A stretch of 64,000 bases of DNA, from contig CAVQMU010000009.1 of NCBI GenBank assembly GCA_963713695.1, positions 124,001 through 188,000 on the forward strand, in the 5' to 3' direction. Source of the stretch: Rhodoblastus sp963713695 (GTDB lineage Bacteria; Pseudomonadota; Alphaproteobacteria; Rhizobiales; Beijerinckiaceae). A model generated the notes under the pieces. That model saw only the letters and a list, made by a program, of their open reading frames with translations, was not told the DNA's origin and did no database searches. The first letter of the stretch is position 1, and each line of letters opens with the position of its first letter. The position numbers and the translations under genes were made by a program. Shown in pieces: positions 32,951-41,470 of this stretch.

Positions 32951-35269
32951 ATGGCCGGCTCAAATCCCCAAATCACGGCAACAATTTCCGCGCAGGATCA
33001 CGCCTCGGCGGTTCTTAAGGCAGTCGCGCAGCTCGCCGAAAAAGTGGCCAAGGACATCGAAAAGACGGGCAAGACGGACGCCTTTTCGAACATGCCAAAC
33101 CAACTGGACGCGGCAAGCCTTGCGGCGGAACGTCATATCAGCGTGCTTGGCAGGATGCGTGACGCCTTCAAGGGCGTTACCGCTGCCGCCGCGACTTATG
33201 CCGCGACGCGGCTGCCCCATATCGCAGCGGACGCGATCCGCCAATATATCCCAGTCGAACGCGAACAGATCGCGATGCGCGCGGCGGGGAAATACTCCGA
33301 AACCGACATGGACCTATTGCGCAAGCAACAAACCGACCTTGCGACGAAATATGGTGAGACGCCTGAAAACGTTGTTCGTGCACAAGGCGAGTTCGTCAAA
33401 CGCCACATGGACGCCGCCACGTCCGTCGCTATGACCGAACAGGCGACAATCCTAGCGAAGGCCCTCGGAACGTCCGTTCAGCGGGGCGCGCAAATCCTGG
33501 AAGGCATCATCTTCGGCACCGGGCACCATGTCGAGAACGCGGAACAAGCGCGCGAACTTGGCAAACATTTCTCGGACATCGCGGCTGTTCAGAACAAGCA
33601 TGGCGCAATGTCGCCGGATGACATCGAAGCCGGATGGAAATATTCGGCGGCTGCGACAACCGCCGCGCACATATCGCCGGAAGCCGTCGCCGCGACGCAA
33701 ATGGTTTTGAAGCGCGAACAATTCAGCGGCGACGAAAGCGGCGTGTTCTGGCGACAATTGGCCGCGCGAATCATGATGCCAACCGCTGAAGGCCGCATCG
33801 CGCTCGACGCCGCAAGCATCAAATATGACAATTACGTAAAGCCCGGCAAGATGAACGCCAGCACGTTGAACCTTGCTTTCGCCGAGAACGGCTTAAAGGA
33901 GTTGCCGCAAGAGGCAATCGCCGCTCTGCAAAGCAAGGTCGAAAAGGGCGTGCTCCATGACAAGGCCGCGTTTGGCGCGGCTGTCCGCGATGCCTATGAA
34001 AGCGCCTACGGCGACACCAAGGCGAAGGACCTTAACGTCATCGGCCATAAAGCCGGGGCGCTTTTTGAGGCGAGCAAGGGACAGGTCGACGGCGACAAGC
34101 TTTGGCACGATATGCTGGCGAAAATGACGCCGCAGCAAATCCTTGAATATCTCGGCTCGAAACAAGGCGCGAAGGGCGTCACCGCGATTTAACAGCTCAA
34201 GCAGAATGCCGAATATGAGGACCAATTAAGAAACGCCAACGGCGAGGCGCAACGGGTTGCAACGGAACGAATGACCGGGCTTGCCGCATCGGTCGACCGG
34301 CTGACCGCGACCATTGACGACACGAAAAACAAGTTCGTCGAAGCGAACAGCTCTTGGCTGACCTCATTCACGAACGCCGCAACCAAAACAATGTCCTGGC
34401 TTTCGACCCTGGATAATACCGGGAGGCAGGTTGCGACATTCGGCGGCGCGGCGGCGGCGCTTGCGGGCGGCGCGTGGGGCTTCAAAGCGACGTTGGACAC
34501 CGTCGCCAAGTTGCTTGGCACGAAAACAGCTGAAGCTGTTCCGGGGGCCGCTGTGCGCGGCGCAGCTGGCGCGGCGGCAGCCGGCGAGGCAATACCCGGC
34601 ACACTGCCGGCATTTGGTGGGGCCGCACCGGCTGCCCTTGGCGTCGCTGCCGGCGCGCTCGCGACCGTCGCGCTTCATGAAGCGCTTGGCTTGATGGCGG
34701 ACGCCGGGATTATCAGCCCGACTAGCCGCCCGGACGGCAAGCCGGGTCATTGGGAAATCGAAAGGAACGGTCGCGGAACGTCGCGCCGCTGGGTTCCTGA
34801 TAGCCTGTTCGACCGACCGGCCACGAACGCCAAAAGTCAATCATGGCTTCATAATTGGTGGAACGAAGACGCCGACCCGTGGGCGCACAAGCGGAATTCA
34901 TACGCCGCGCGCCAAGCATCCGAACAGGAAATCCGCGCGCTCGGAAGCATCGCCGCTGCGAAGTCTTCCTTTCCGGCTTTGGCCGGACCGGCTGCGCCCG
35001 CGCCCGGTATTGGCATGTTCGATCCTCGCCAGTTCATGCCGCAAAATCTGAAGGTCGAAAGCGAGGTGCATTCCGAGGTGAAGGGAGAAGTGGAACTTCA
35101 CCAAACAATCGCGGTCGACCCGTCGCCGATGCTCCTCGCAAAAATAAACGAGATCAAGAACATCAACATCGGCCTTCATCAAACCAATCTCGGCGAGACA
35201 ATGAAGGGCAGCAACGCCGCAAAGCCAAGCGCCTTCGCCGGCTTCAAGCCCACGGCTTCAGGATTTTAA
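32951..35269 (+). pseudogene. Phage tail tape-measure protein, interrupted by an in-frame TAA
   Basis: One reading frame of 772 codons with a single stop (TAA 34190-34192). Before it are 413 residues: a coiled-coil-rich N-terminus and a TMP core (VVRAQGEFVKRHMDAATSVA; AKALGTSVQRGAQILEGI). After it the same frame continues QLKQNAEYEDQLRNANGEA and 332 residues from an ATG at 34271, with a hydrophobic Ala/Gly-rich segment typical of tape-measure proteins. The interruption is a point nonsense change (for example CAA to TAA), not a frameshift. The phage tail would be defective unless the stop is suppressed or is a sequence error. Confidence 0.75.
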
Positions 35270-35275
35270 GGACAC

Positions 35276-35686
35276 ATGCACATGTCATACGTTTCAAACG
35301 GATGGTTGCCAGATATGCAGAACGTTGCGGCTGAAATCGCCTCGACGTTTGGCGAAGCGCTGTTGCTCATTCCTTGCGACCGCCGCCCGAATTTTCAGGC
35401 CAAGCCGGACCCGTCGCGCGGCGTCCAGATACAAGGGGTTTTCACTTGGCGATCCAAGATGGTCTTCAAACTGAACGCCGGCGACAGTTCCAGGCAATCG
35501 GGACTGGCGGACAGCCGAGAGCCCGTCGCGAGCTTCCCGCGTGACGCGCTGCCCTGGTCGATCAATTTGGGCGATCAAGTTGAGCGCCTTTGTTCCGGGG
35601 AGCTTTTCGAGGTCAAGAGCGTCGAGCCGGACGGCGTTTCGATGACAACGCTTCGTCTTTTGCAACTCGGCAGACAGAGCCAGTAA
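35276..35686 (+). CDS. Phage head-tail or tail attachment protein-like
   Basis: 136 residues, beta-rich. FGEALLLIPCDRRPNF, VQIQGVFTWRSKMV, PWSINLGDQVERL and LFEVKSVEPDGVSMTTLRL resemble small head-tail joining proteins of the gpFII/Phage_attach kind. The assignment is by pattern and position only. Confidence 0.45.
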   Translation: MHMSYVSNGWLPDMQNVAAEIASTFGEALLLIPCDRRPNFQAKPDPSRGVQIQGVFTWRSKMVFKLNAGDSSRQSGLADSREPVASFPRDALPWSINLGDQVERLCSGELFEVKSVEPDGVSMTTLRLLQLGRQSQ

Positions 35687-35699
35687 GGGAGTTTTGGAA

Positions 35700-36026
35700 A
35701 TGGCCTCACCCTTGCTCGCTCGCGCCAAGCCGAAAGGCTCGCCGGAATTGTCGCATGATATTCCTGTGGCACTGTTGCCGGCGCTTGCGCAATTCAGAAA
35801 CGCGCGGAACGCGTTCGACATCATCGCGCTAAACGACGAAGTGCCAGACCATCTTCTAGCCCAGCTCGCCGCGCACGTCGCGTCACGCGCGATCTATAAA
35901 AAGGAGCATGTTCGCGAACTGTTACGCATCGTGGGTTTCGGCGATTTGGCGAAAACTGTCGGGCAACAGCGGGCGCGCGGATTGACGTCCAGATTTTTCG
36001 AACAGCCGTCAATGAATTTCGTCTAG
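35700..36026 (+). CDS. Hypothetical phage protein
   Basis: 108 residues, helical, with a short predicted helix bundle (IPVALLPALAQFRNARNAFDI; LLAQLAAHVASRAIYKKEHV). Not recognised. GGGAG precedes it. It is the last gene that looks like part of the structural run; the genes after it are AT-richer cargo. Confidence 0.45.
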   Translation: MASPLLARAKPKGSPELSHDIPVALLPALAQFRNARNAFDIIALNDEVPDHLLAQLAAHVASRAIYKKEHVRELLRIVGFGDLAKTVGQQRARGLTSRFFEQPSMNFV

Positions 36027-36116
36027 TGGGTTTCTTCAAGGACCGAGAGCGGTTGACGATAAACCCACCGGATGTTACTACCGGTTCGCTTTAGCCCGAC
36101 GCGAAAGGTCCATGTG

Positions 36117-36762
36117 ATGAAATCCAAAACTTCCAAAAATCGTACGTTGGCTAGTTCAAAAGCGCGCGAAAGCTCCACGCCGAAACCAGCAATCGCGGCT
36201 GCTACTGAAGTTGAGGCGAGTCTGTTGGCTCACCCAAGCCTTCGCAACAACAAATTTCCTGTCCATCTGCCGAGAAGCCCTTCGCAACGACGCACGTGTT
36301 TACGTAAAGGATCGCGCTGGACAATATTTTATGACGCTCGACCCCAAAAAACGCTACCTTGTAGAACCCATAATAAGCGTTAGTGTGCAATTATTTAAAG
36401 ATAACTTTTCGCGATTTTCTTCACTTGTCAAAGACGGCTTGTGCTTTCAAATTACAAGTCGCGGCTCAAAAAAGGTTATCTATGCGCGCCGTCGTACGGA
36501 TTATAACGACCCCCTAGATCATATAATTGAAACATGGAGGGAACGGGTCGCCGAAGCCGCCTCGGCTAAGCAACAAGAAGAAAATATTTTGCAAGCGGTC
36601 AGGGTTTTTGCCAATAGGGGTGAAAGTCATTCTGAGGAAGTATTGCAAGAAATCAGGAAGTTAGCGCACGGCATCGCCCGCCTTTCAATCGGACATCGTC
36701 CATTTGAGATAGGACAGTCTAGAAACGACTTCCGCAAGATCGATGAAGCGCTACCAAACTAA
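36117..36762 (+). CDS. Phd/YefM-like domain protein, probably frameshifted near its start
   Basis: Residues VSVQLFKDNFSRFSSLVKDGLCFQITSRGSKKVIYARRR resemble the Phd/YefM antitoxin fold, which binds DNA and blocks a toxin. A long acidic helical C-terminus follows. The part from 36211 (TTG) to 36762 is open in one frame. An ATG with AAAGGT at 36117 lies in another frame and would join it if one base were removed from the AAATTT run near 36250-36256, giving 214 residues. The shift sense (+1) is the same as in four other genes here. No toxin of the Doc or RelE type is next to it. Confidence 0.45.
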
Positions 36763-36881
36763 TGATACTGACGATCTATGTCACGACATGCGCGCCAGAC
36801 AGCACACACAACTCATTGTATTGACAGCAACTTAGCCTTCACCATAGATTCACCCCGTTAAATTGATTTGGGAGGATACCA

Positions 36882-37088
36882 ATGCGTTTGATTGCAGCTC
36901 GGATTTACGAAGTCGACGACGGCGAGCAAGCCGTCGATAAGCTCTATCGACGCGGCAACGTGTTCGCGTTGCAGATGTCCGCAACAGCTGGCGATCCGGG
37001 CGGTTGGACGATTTACAACGCCGAACAGGCGCGCGAGTGGATGGGCGAAGCTCCCGAACAGCTTGTCGACGTGCGCGAGGCGGTCTAG
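36882..37088 (+). CDS. Small hypothetical protein
   Basis: 68 residues, soluble: LIAARIYEVDDGEQAVDKLYRRGNVFALQ (in parts) and GWTIYNAEQAREWMGEAPEQL. Not recognised. GGGAGG lies 9 bases before the ATG, a strong ribosome binding site. Probably element cargo. Confidence 0.5.
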   Translation: MRLIAARIYEVDDGEQAVDKLYRRGNVFALQMSATAGDPGGWTIYNAEQAREWMGEAPEQLVDVREAV

Positions 37089-37164
37089 CTTAAGTCAATC
37101 CATTTTGCCCCGGCCCAAAGCTATGGCGCACTTTCCAGCCGACAAATCATTAAGGGAAACCACA

Positions 37165-37518
37165 ATGCGTTTTTTCGCACTTGCGACCGCCGCCCCTCTA
37201 GTTTTGGCGATCACTGCCGCACCGTCTTTCGCCACAGAAAGCATCTGCCCCACAACTCCGGCCAAGCCTTGTGTATTGTCGGCGGGCATATACGCTTGTC
37301 CGCAAAAGTCTACCGCCGAACGTCTGCGCGAGTTGGCACAGCATCAGGATTATGACACAGCGGATCGTCTCGCGTTTGAAATGCGCTGCAAAGTGCTCAA
37401 CAAAGGAGACAAAGTCATCGCCGAAGAATTTAATCTCGTTGGAGTGACACGCCTTCACCTTCCAGGAAAGACCAAGGCGCTATTTTCCAATTATGCGTTA
37501 GAGGGAAGCGTCGAATAA
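37165..37518 (+). CDS. Small secreted protein
   Basis: 117 residues with a clear signal peptide at 1-23 (MRFFALATAAPLVLAITAAPSFA, written in parts: hydrophobic core LVLAITAA, cleavage after FA). The mature part has four or five Cys (ICPTTPAKPCVLSAGIYACP; EMRCKV), so disulfides are likely. The start at 37165 is preferred over 37123 because it fits the signal peptide and has AAGGGA upstream. Function unknown; probable lysogenic cargo. Confidence 0.5.
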   Translation: MRFFALATAAPLVLAITAAPSFATESICPTTPAKPCVLSAGIYACPQKSTAERLRELAQHQDYDTADRLAFEMRCKVLNKGDKVIAEEFNLVGVTRLHLPGKTKALFSNYALEGSVE

Positions 37519-37554
37519 ACAACTGAAAGCAATTTTCTCAATCTCATGCAGCAC

Positions 37555-38205
37555 CTACGCATCTTTATTTTTCATAAAGCTGCCAACGGCAAGCGTTACG
37601 ATACTTACGGCCATCGCACCAAGAAGCCATTTATTTAAGTCGTATATTTTATCTACATTATCTCGAAGTGACGCGTTGTTGGCTTGTACACTTGATTTTA
37701 GATTATCTAGGTCTCTTTGCATTAAGATCATTTCGAGCGCCTTAGATGGATTGGTTGAAATAACGGATTCAATTTTTTCCTGCCGATCAGATATCGCCTT
37801 AATATCGGCCTGTACTCCACGAATTGCGAGCGCACCTTTTTCTGTAGGCGATAAGTCATGGAATTGAGACAGCTTTTCATCAAGCGTTTTAAGATGAATT
37901 TTCAATTCATCAACCTGAGAAATCAATTTCGTTTGCGACAAATCAAACGGAATAGTTGTAACGTTTTTATTACGATCAAACAGTTCTCTGAAAACATCGG
38001 CTGAACTGAAGAGACTTATCACGGCAACGACTGTCCCTATTAGAGCAGGAATGGCCGATGTGAATACATTTAAAAAACGTGACGGCGCAGTTGCTTGGTA
38101 AATTTTCTTTTCTAAATCGTTATCATTTGACTTCTTACTTTCATTAACGAACGGTTTAGAAACGCCGATGGATGCATCCGGATTGTTCGCGTCATCTGTT
38201 GGCAT
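37555..38205 (-). CDS. Membrane protein with coiled coil
   Basis: 216 residues. Two membrane segments, at about 48-68 (TSAIPALIGTVVAVISLFSSA) and 190-208 (LLGAMAVSIVTLAVGSF), flank a long soluble helical region (QTKLISQVDELKIHLKTLDEKL and later heptads) that would form a coiled coil. Not recognised. AT-rich relative to the structural genes. The layout, two anchors around a coiled coil, is seen in some superinfection-exclusion and sensor proteins, but that is only an analogy. Confidence 0.5.
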   Translation of the reverse strand: MPTDDANNPDASIGVSKPFVNESKKSNDNDLEKKIYQATAPSRFLNVFTSAIPALIGTVVAVISLFSSADVFRELFDRNKNVTTIPFDLSQTKLISQVDELKIHLKTLDEKLSQFHDLSPTEKGALAIRGVQADIKAISDRQEKIESVISTNPSKALEMILMQRDLDNLKSSVQANNASLRDNVDKIYDLNKWLLGAMAVSIVTLAVGSFMKNKDA

Positions 38206-38272
38206 TTCGGCTTATCCTCTTTGCTGAATTCATAAACTAGCCCATGCGGCTGGCGTCCGAAAGGACCTTCCC

Positions 38273-38527
38273 TCACATACCGCCAGCGCCCGGCGCTTTC
38301 ATGCCTCGCCAATCGGGCGTCACAACCGCCATTCGCGATCCGCAGCCCTCGCACTTGAACCGGCGCAACTTCGCAATGTCAGGAAAGAACGTTTCGTCGG
38401 GCAACGCCATGACGTCGAAGGGAATGGGCTTCGACCGCTGGAAACCGCGACAGGTTATGTACGCGCCTTCGACGCCCATAGAGCGCAGCTTGTCGATTGT
38501 CGGCGGATTTGTGAGTTCGTGATGCAT
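38273..38527 (-). CDS. Small zinc-ribbon-like conserved hypothetical protein
   Basis: 84 residues: MGVEGAYITCRGFQRSKPIPFDVMALP, then FKCEGCGSRMAVVTPDWRG (each part shown is within the protein). The C..C and C..CG pattern suggests a half-degenerate zinc ribbon. Similar small proteins occur widely in alphaproteobacterial genomes and prophages. Function unknown. Confidence 0.5.
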   Translation of the reverse strand: MHHELTNPPTIDKLRSMGVEGAYITCRGFQRSKPIPFDVMALPDETFFPDIAKLRRFKCEGCGSRMAVVTPDWRGMKAPGAGGM

Positions 38528-38626
38528 TTTTCGCTTTCAAATGCAGCCTGCGAATGTAGCTAATTGCCGCATGGTGATTTGACCCCAAACATTGCACGCT
38601 CGGGACTCCGTGAGGGTACGCTAAAA

Positions 38627-39421
38627 ATGGCTCGCAACTTCGAACCTTCGCAACAAGCGTTTGCAAATTTGTCAGTTGAGCGAATGCGAGATGCTATTCC
38701 TCGTTTGGAGCGGCGGATTGCCGAACTGGAAAGTATACAGGTATCCGCATTCGTTAGTGGAAATGAAGATGCGTATTTGGATGCTCAGGTGCAGAGGGTT
38801 AACACGACGCTGTCTGATATATTCGGGCAAAATACAATCGAATATCAACGTAATTCGATTGAGTCTCTGAGCGCATTTGAGGCTCACGGCTTTGGTCAAC
38901 ATGGCAGTTTTATTTTAAGGGCCCCATTTGTTGACAAAGAAATAAAGAAAAACGTCATAGGGCTAAAAGCTATTGTCGCAATATTGAAAGAACGATTGGA
39001 TGACAACGGATCATCTGGGCTTGACCGTGCCCTCCGAGCGTATAATGGGCTTGAGCTTCACCCTGAAATAGCCCGTCATGCTTCAAAGCTCTACACGGAC
39101 GGGCATTTTGCAAACGCGGTCGAAGCTGCCGTGAAGGCGCTAAATGTCTTAGTGCGATTGCGGAGCCGCCTTGAACAGGACGGCGTGCCGCTCATGGAGC
39201 AAGCCTTTTCACCTAAAAATCCAGTTCTGAAATTCAACGCTTTCTCCGATCAGTCTGACAGAGACGAGCAAAAAGGGTTCATGCAAATGTTTTGCGGGGC
39301 CGTCTCCGGTCTTCGGAACCCTCGCGCCCACGGCTTCATCAAGGACGACCCCGAACGCGCGCTCGAATTTATCGCCTTTGTCAGTTTGCTCGCCAAGCTT
39401 CTTGACGAGGCGCAGCTCTAA
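38627..39421 (+). CDS. TIGR02391/Ymh-type protein, HEPN-like predicted ribonuclease
   Basis: 264 residues. The C-terminal half has the TIGR02391 pattern: LYTDGHFANAVEAAVKALNVLV, GVPLMEQAF, then GFMQMFCGAVSGLRNPRAHGF. RNPRAH supplies the R-x4-H dyad of HEPN-type RNases. The N-terminal half is a helical charged region. HEPN proteins often act as toxins or abortive-infection effectors, so this cargo gene may protect the lysogen from other phages. The start at 38627 is used because the longer frame from 38564 begins in unlikely sequence. Confidence 0.6.
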   Translation: MARNFEPSQQAFANLSVERMRDAIPRLERRIAELESIQVSAFVSGNEDAYLDAQVQRVNTTLSDIFGQNTIEYQRNSIESLSAFEAHGFGQHGSFILRAPFVDKEIKKNVIGLKAIVAILKERLDDNGSSGLDRALRAYNGLELHPEIARHASKLYTDGHFANAVEAAVKALNVLVRLRSRLEQDGVPLMEQAFSPKNPVLKFNAFSDQSDRDEQKGFMQMFCGAVSGLRNPRAHGFIKDDPERALEFIAFVSLLAKLLDEAQL

Positions 39422-39441
39422 TTCAGGAACGAAGGCGCGTG

Positions 39442-39684
39442 ATGTCTTTAAGCTTTACCCCCGGCAAGATCGTCAACCTTGCGGCCGCTGCGTCCGGCGC
39501 GCTCGGCACTGTTCTGTTGTTCAGGGGCAGCTTCGCCTATGAAGCGCCCGCCTATTATATGAACAAGAAACTGATGGAGGACATGCGAGATCGAAACAGC
39601 CGCCGCATGGTCCTTCAGAGAAATGGGCTCCGGCTCTTGATGTTAAGTTTTACGCTGGCGGGCATAGCGCAGTTTCTCGATTGA
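39442..39684 (+). CDS. Small two-helix membrane protein
   Basis: 80 residues with two hydrophobic segments (IVNLAAAASGALGTVLLF and LLMLSFTLAGIAQFL). Not recognised. It follows the HEPN gene by 20 bases in the same direction, so the two may be co-expressed. Confidence 0.45.
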   Translation: MSLSFTPGKIVNLAAAASGALGTVLLFRGSFAYEAPAYYMNKKLMEDMRDRNSRRMVLQRNGLRLLMLSFTLAGIAQFLD

Positions 39685-39699
39685 TCGGCGCTTGAGCGC

Positions 39700-39888
39700 C
39701 TAGCTCGCCTGTGGATAACTCTGGGCAGCAAGTCGCGCCTCGTCTTCGTCGTGGCAGAACAGCTCATCAAAGTTGCCAGCCTCGGCAATGGCCTCGATAG
39801 GGCCGCTCCAAACGACAAGACCATCTTCGACGGCAACGACCTCGCCGGGCGTACCGTAGCCGGAAGCGTTTATGCGAATGCAGGGCAT
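39700..39888 (-). CDS. Small hypothetical protein
   Basis: 62 residues (MPCIRINASGYGTPGEVVAV, then SGPIEAIAEAGNFDELF), acidic. The start at 39888 has GGAAGG 5 bases upstream in the minus sense. Not recognised. Confidence 0.35.
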   Translation of the reverse strand: MPCIRINASGYGTPGEVVAVEDGLVVWSGPIEAIAEAGNFDELFCHDEDEARLAAQSYPQAS

Positions 39889-40094
39889 TTGGGCCTTCCG
39901 CTTGTTGGCTACCGGACCATAGCGATGGCCGGGCCGCACGGAAAGGTCGTATCTTGCCTGATCGCCGCACACGGCAGGTCCCTTAAAAGATAGCTGTGCA
40001 GATCAAAGTCGTTTTGAACGAAGCAGGCTTCGCTGCATCAAATTGCTTGATATCCTCACTTTGCTTAAGCACGAATTTGAAGGCGGAAACGCGC

Positions 40095-41105
40095 ATGTCT
40101 GACGACCTTGTTCCGAACGGATTGCCGACATTTGCGGACTGGCTTTCGAGCAAGATCGGCTTTCAATTGCCGGCAATTCCCCTTCCGCAAACTGCTAAAA
40201 ACGCAGACAAGGCATTGGGACGAATTATAGATGCAGTTGGTCAGAACGTCGCCTCTCGCGTTGATCGCGACACAAAGTTGCGACAGGCGCGTGCGGAGGC
40301 CGAGGCGAAGATTATCGATGCTTCTGGAACAAGGATTGAGCGCGCCATCGAGCATGATAATTCGCTAGCTGATCGCGCAATAAGCTTTTCGTTTGGGAAG
40401 GCATTCATCGAGCAAAAAAATCGCGAGACGATTGCCGCGCTAGCTATTGAGGACCTACGCGAAAAAGTTGACGCCAGCTCGCCCGATGCGGCCTCGGAAA
40501 TCGATGATGATTGGCTCAACAGCTTTAGTGACTTCGCATCCCAAAAAGGCGACGCGCAAATTCAGGCATTATGGGCAAAAATCCTATCTGGAAAAATCAG
40601 GCAACCATCGTTGTTTAGCCTAAAATCTTTACAACTCCTTTCTTCGATTGACGCGAACGACGCAGCCATAATACACAACGTCCTCTCGTATGCCATTACA
40701 AGTACCTTCATATTCAAAAATGATAAATGGAAGGACATTGGAAAATTTATCACGTGCGAAGACCTCGGCGTCATCTCCGGCACTTCTGGAATGCTCGCGA
40801 GAGGATTTGAGTTCACCAATTTTCGTGGCGCAATTGACCCAAAGACTAATTTAGCAATGACCGTTCCATTCGTTCTGGCGAAGACAACGATCTACGCATG
40901 GATGCCCCAACGCTCATGGCAAATTCCATGCTTCAATTTAACAAGGTTTGGGTCTGATCTTCTCCGGCTTACAAGCGGCCTTGAGCATGACGAAGAATAC
41001 GAGCAAAGCTTCATCGACTTTTTGAAAGCAAACGGTGGGATGGTTAAGAAAGCCATTCCCATTCCTGGTGCCCCGAACAGGGCCAATAATCTTGTGGACG
41101 TTTGA
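40095..41105 (+). CDS. DUF2806-family protein
   Basis: 336 residues. The middle carries the DUF2806 pattern: IDDDWLNSFSDFASQKGDAQIQALWAKILSGKI, PSLFSLKSLQLLSSIDANDA (given in parts). The N-terminal half is a long Ala/Arg/Glu-rich helix suited to oligomerisation. The family has no proven biochemical role and is common in mobile elements and defence-associated loci. It is the last gene before the right junction. Confidence 0.65.
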   Translation: MSDDLVPNGLPTFADWLSSKIGFQLPAIPLPQTAKNADKALGRIIDAVGQNVASRVDRDTKLRQARAEAEAKIIDASGTRIERAIEHDNSLADRAISFSFGKAFIEQKNRETIAALAIEDLREKVDASSPDAASEIDDDWLNSFSDFASQKGDAQIQALWAKILSGKIRQPSLFSLKSLQLLSSIDANDAAIIHNVLSYAITSTFIFKNDKWKDIGKFITCEDLGVISGTSGMLARGFEFTNFRGAIDPKTNLAMTVPFVLAKTTIYAWMPQRSWQIPCFNLTRFGSDLLRLTSGLEHDEEYEQSFIDFLKANGGMVKKAIPIPGAPNRANNLVDV

Positions 41106-41212
41106 AGCCAAATCTCTCAAACAAAGCCTGACGATATCCGCTTACCCAGTCTCGACGCCTCAATGTCTTATCCACAATTGTTCACGCCTGCGCAGCCCTG
41201 CTCAGCCTTGTT

Positions 41213-41232
41213 CGTATCCCTGGCGTATCCCC
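41213..41232. promoter_or_regulatory. Candidate integrase arm sites, right end
   Basis: CGTATCCCT (41213-41221) and CGTATCCCC (41224-41232) repeat the pair found inside the left end at 18309-18329. They lie 79-98 bases inside the right att copy. Confidence 0.55.
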
Positions 41233-41310
41233 AACCGAAAAAGAAGCCAAAACAGCAAGAAACCAACTGACGTTTTTGCCAGTTAGTTACTTGTTTTATA
41301 AGGGAGTTTT

Positions 41311-41358
41311 TGGTGAGCGCGTCGGGATTCGAACCCGAGACCCTCTGATTAAAAGTCA
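41311..41358. repeat. attR: 48-bp repeat within intact tRNA-Lys
   Basis: Identical to 18124-18171. Here the repeat is part of a complete tRNA gene. Together the copies define an element of 23.2 kb. Confidence 0.95.
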
Positions 41359-41386
41359 GATGCTCTACCGGCTGAGCTACGCGCTC
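41311..41386 (-). tRNA. tRNA-Lys (anticodon UUU)
   Basis: A 76-base tRNA with encoded CCA. Acceptor stem GAGCGCG/CGCGCTC pairs fully. The D arm is TAGCTC...GAGC, the anticodon arm TCTGA-CTTTTAA-TCAGA gives anticodon TTT, and the T arm is TCGGG-TTCGAAT-CCCGA. It remains intact because the integrating element carried a copy of the 3' part. It is a common target of tyrosine integrases. Confidence 0.97.
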
Positions 41387-41470
41387 CCTTGAGGGCGAGA
41401 CGGGAATTACAGGGCTTCTCCGCGCCGGTCAATAGCGCAATCGAGCGCGCCTCCGGCCCGTTTCAGCGTC

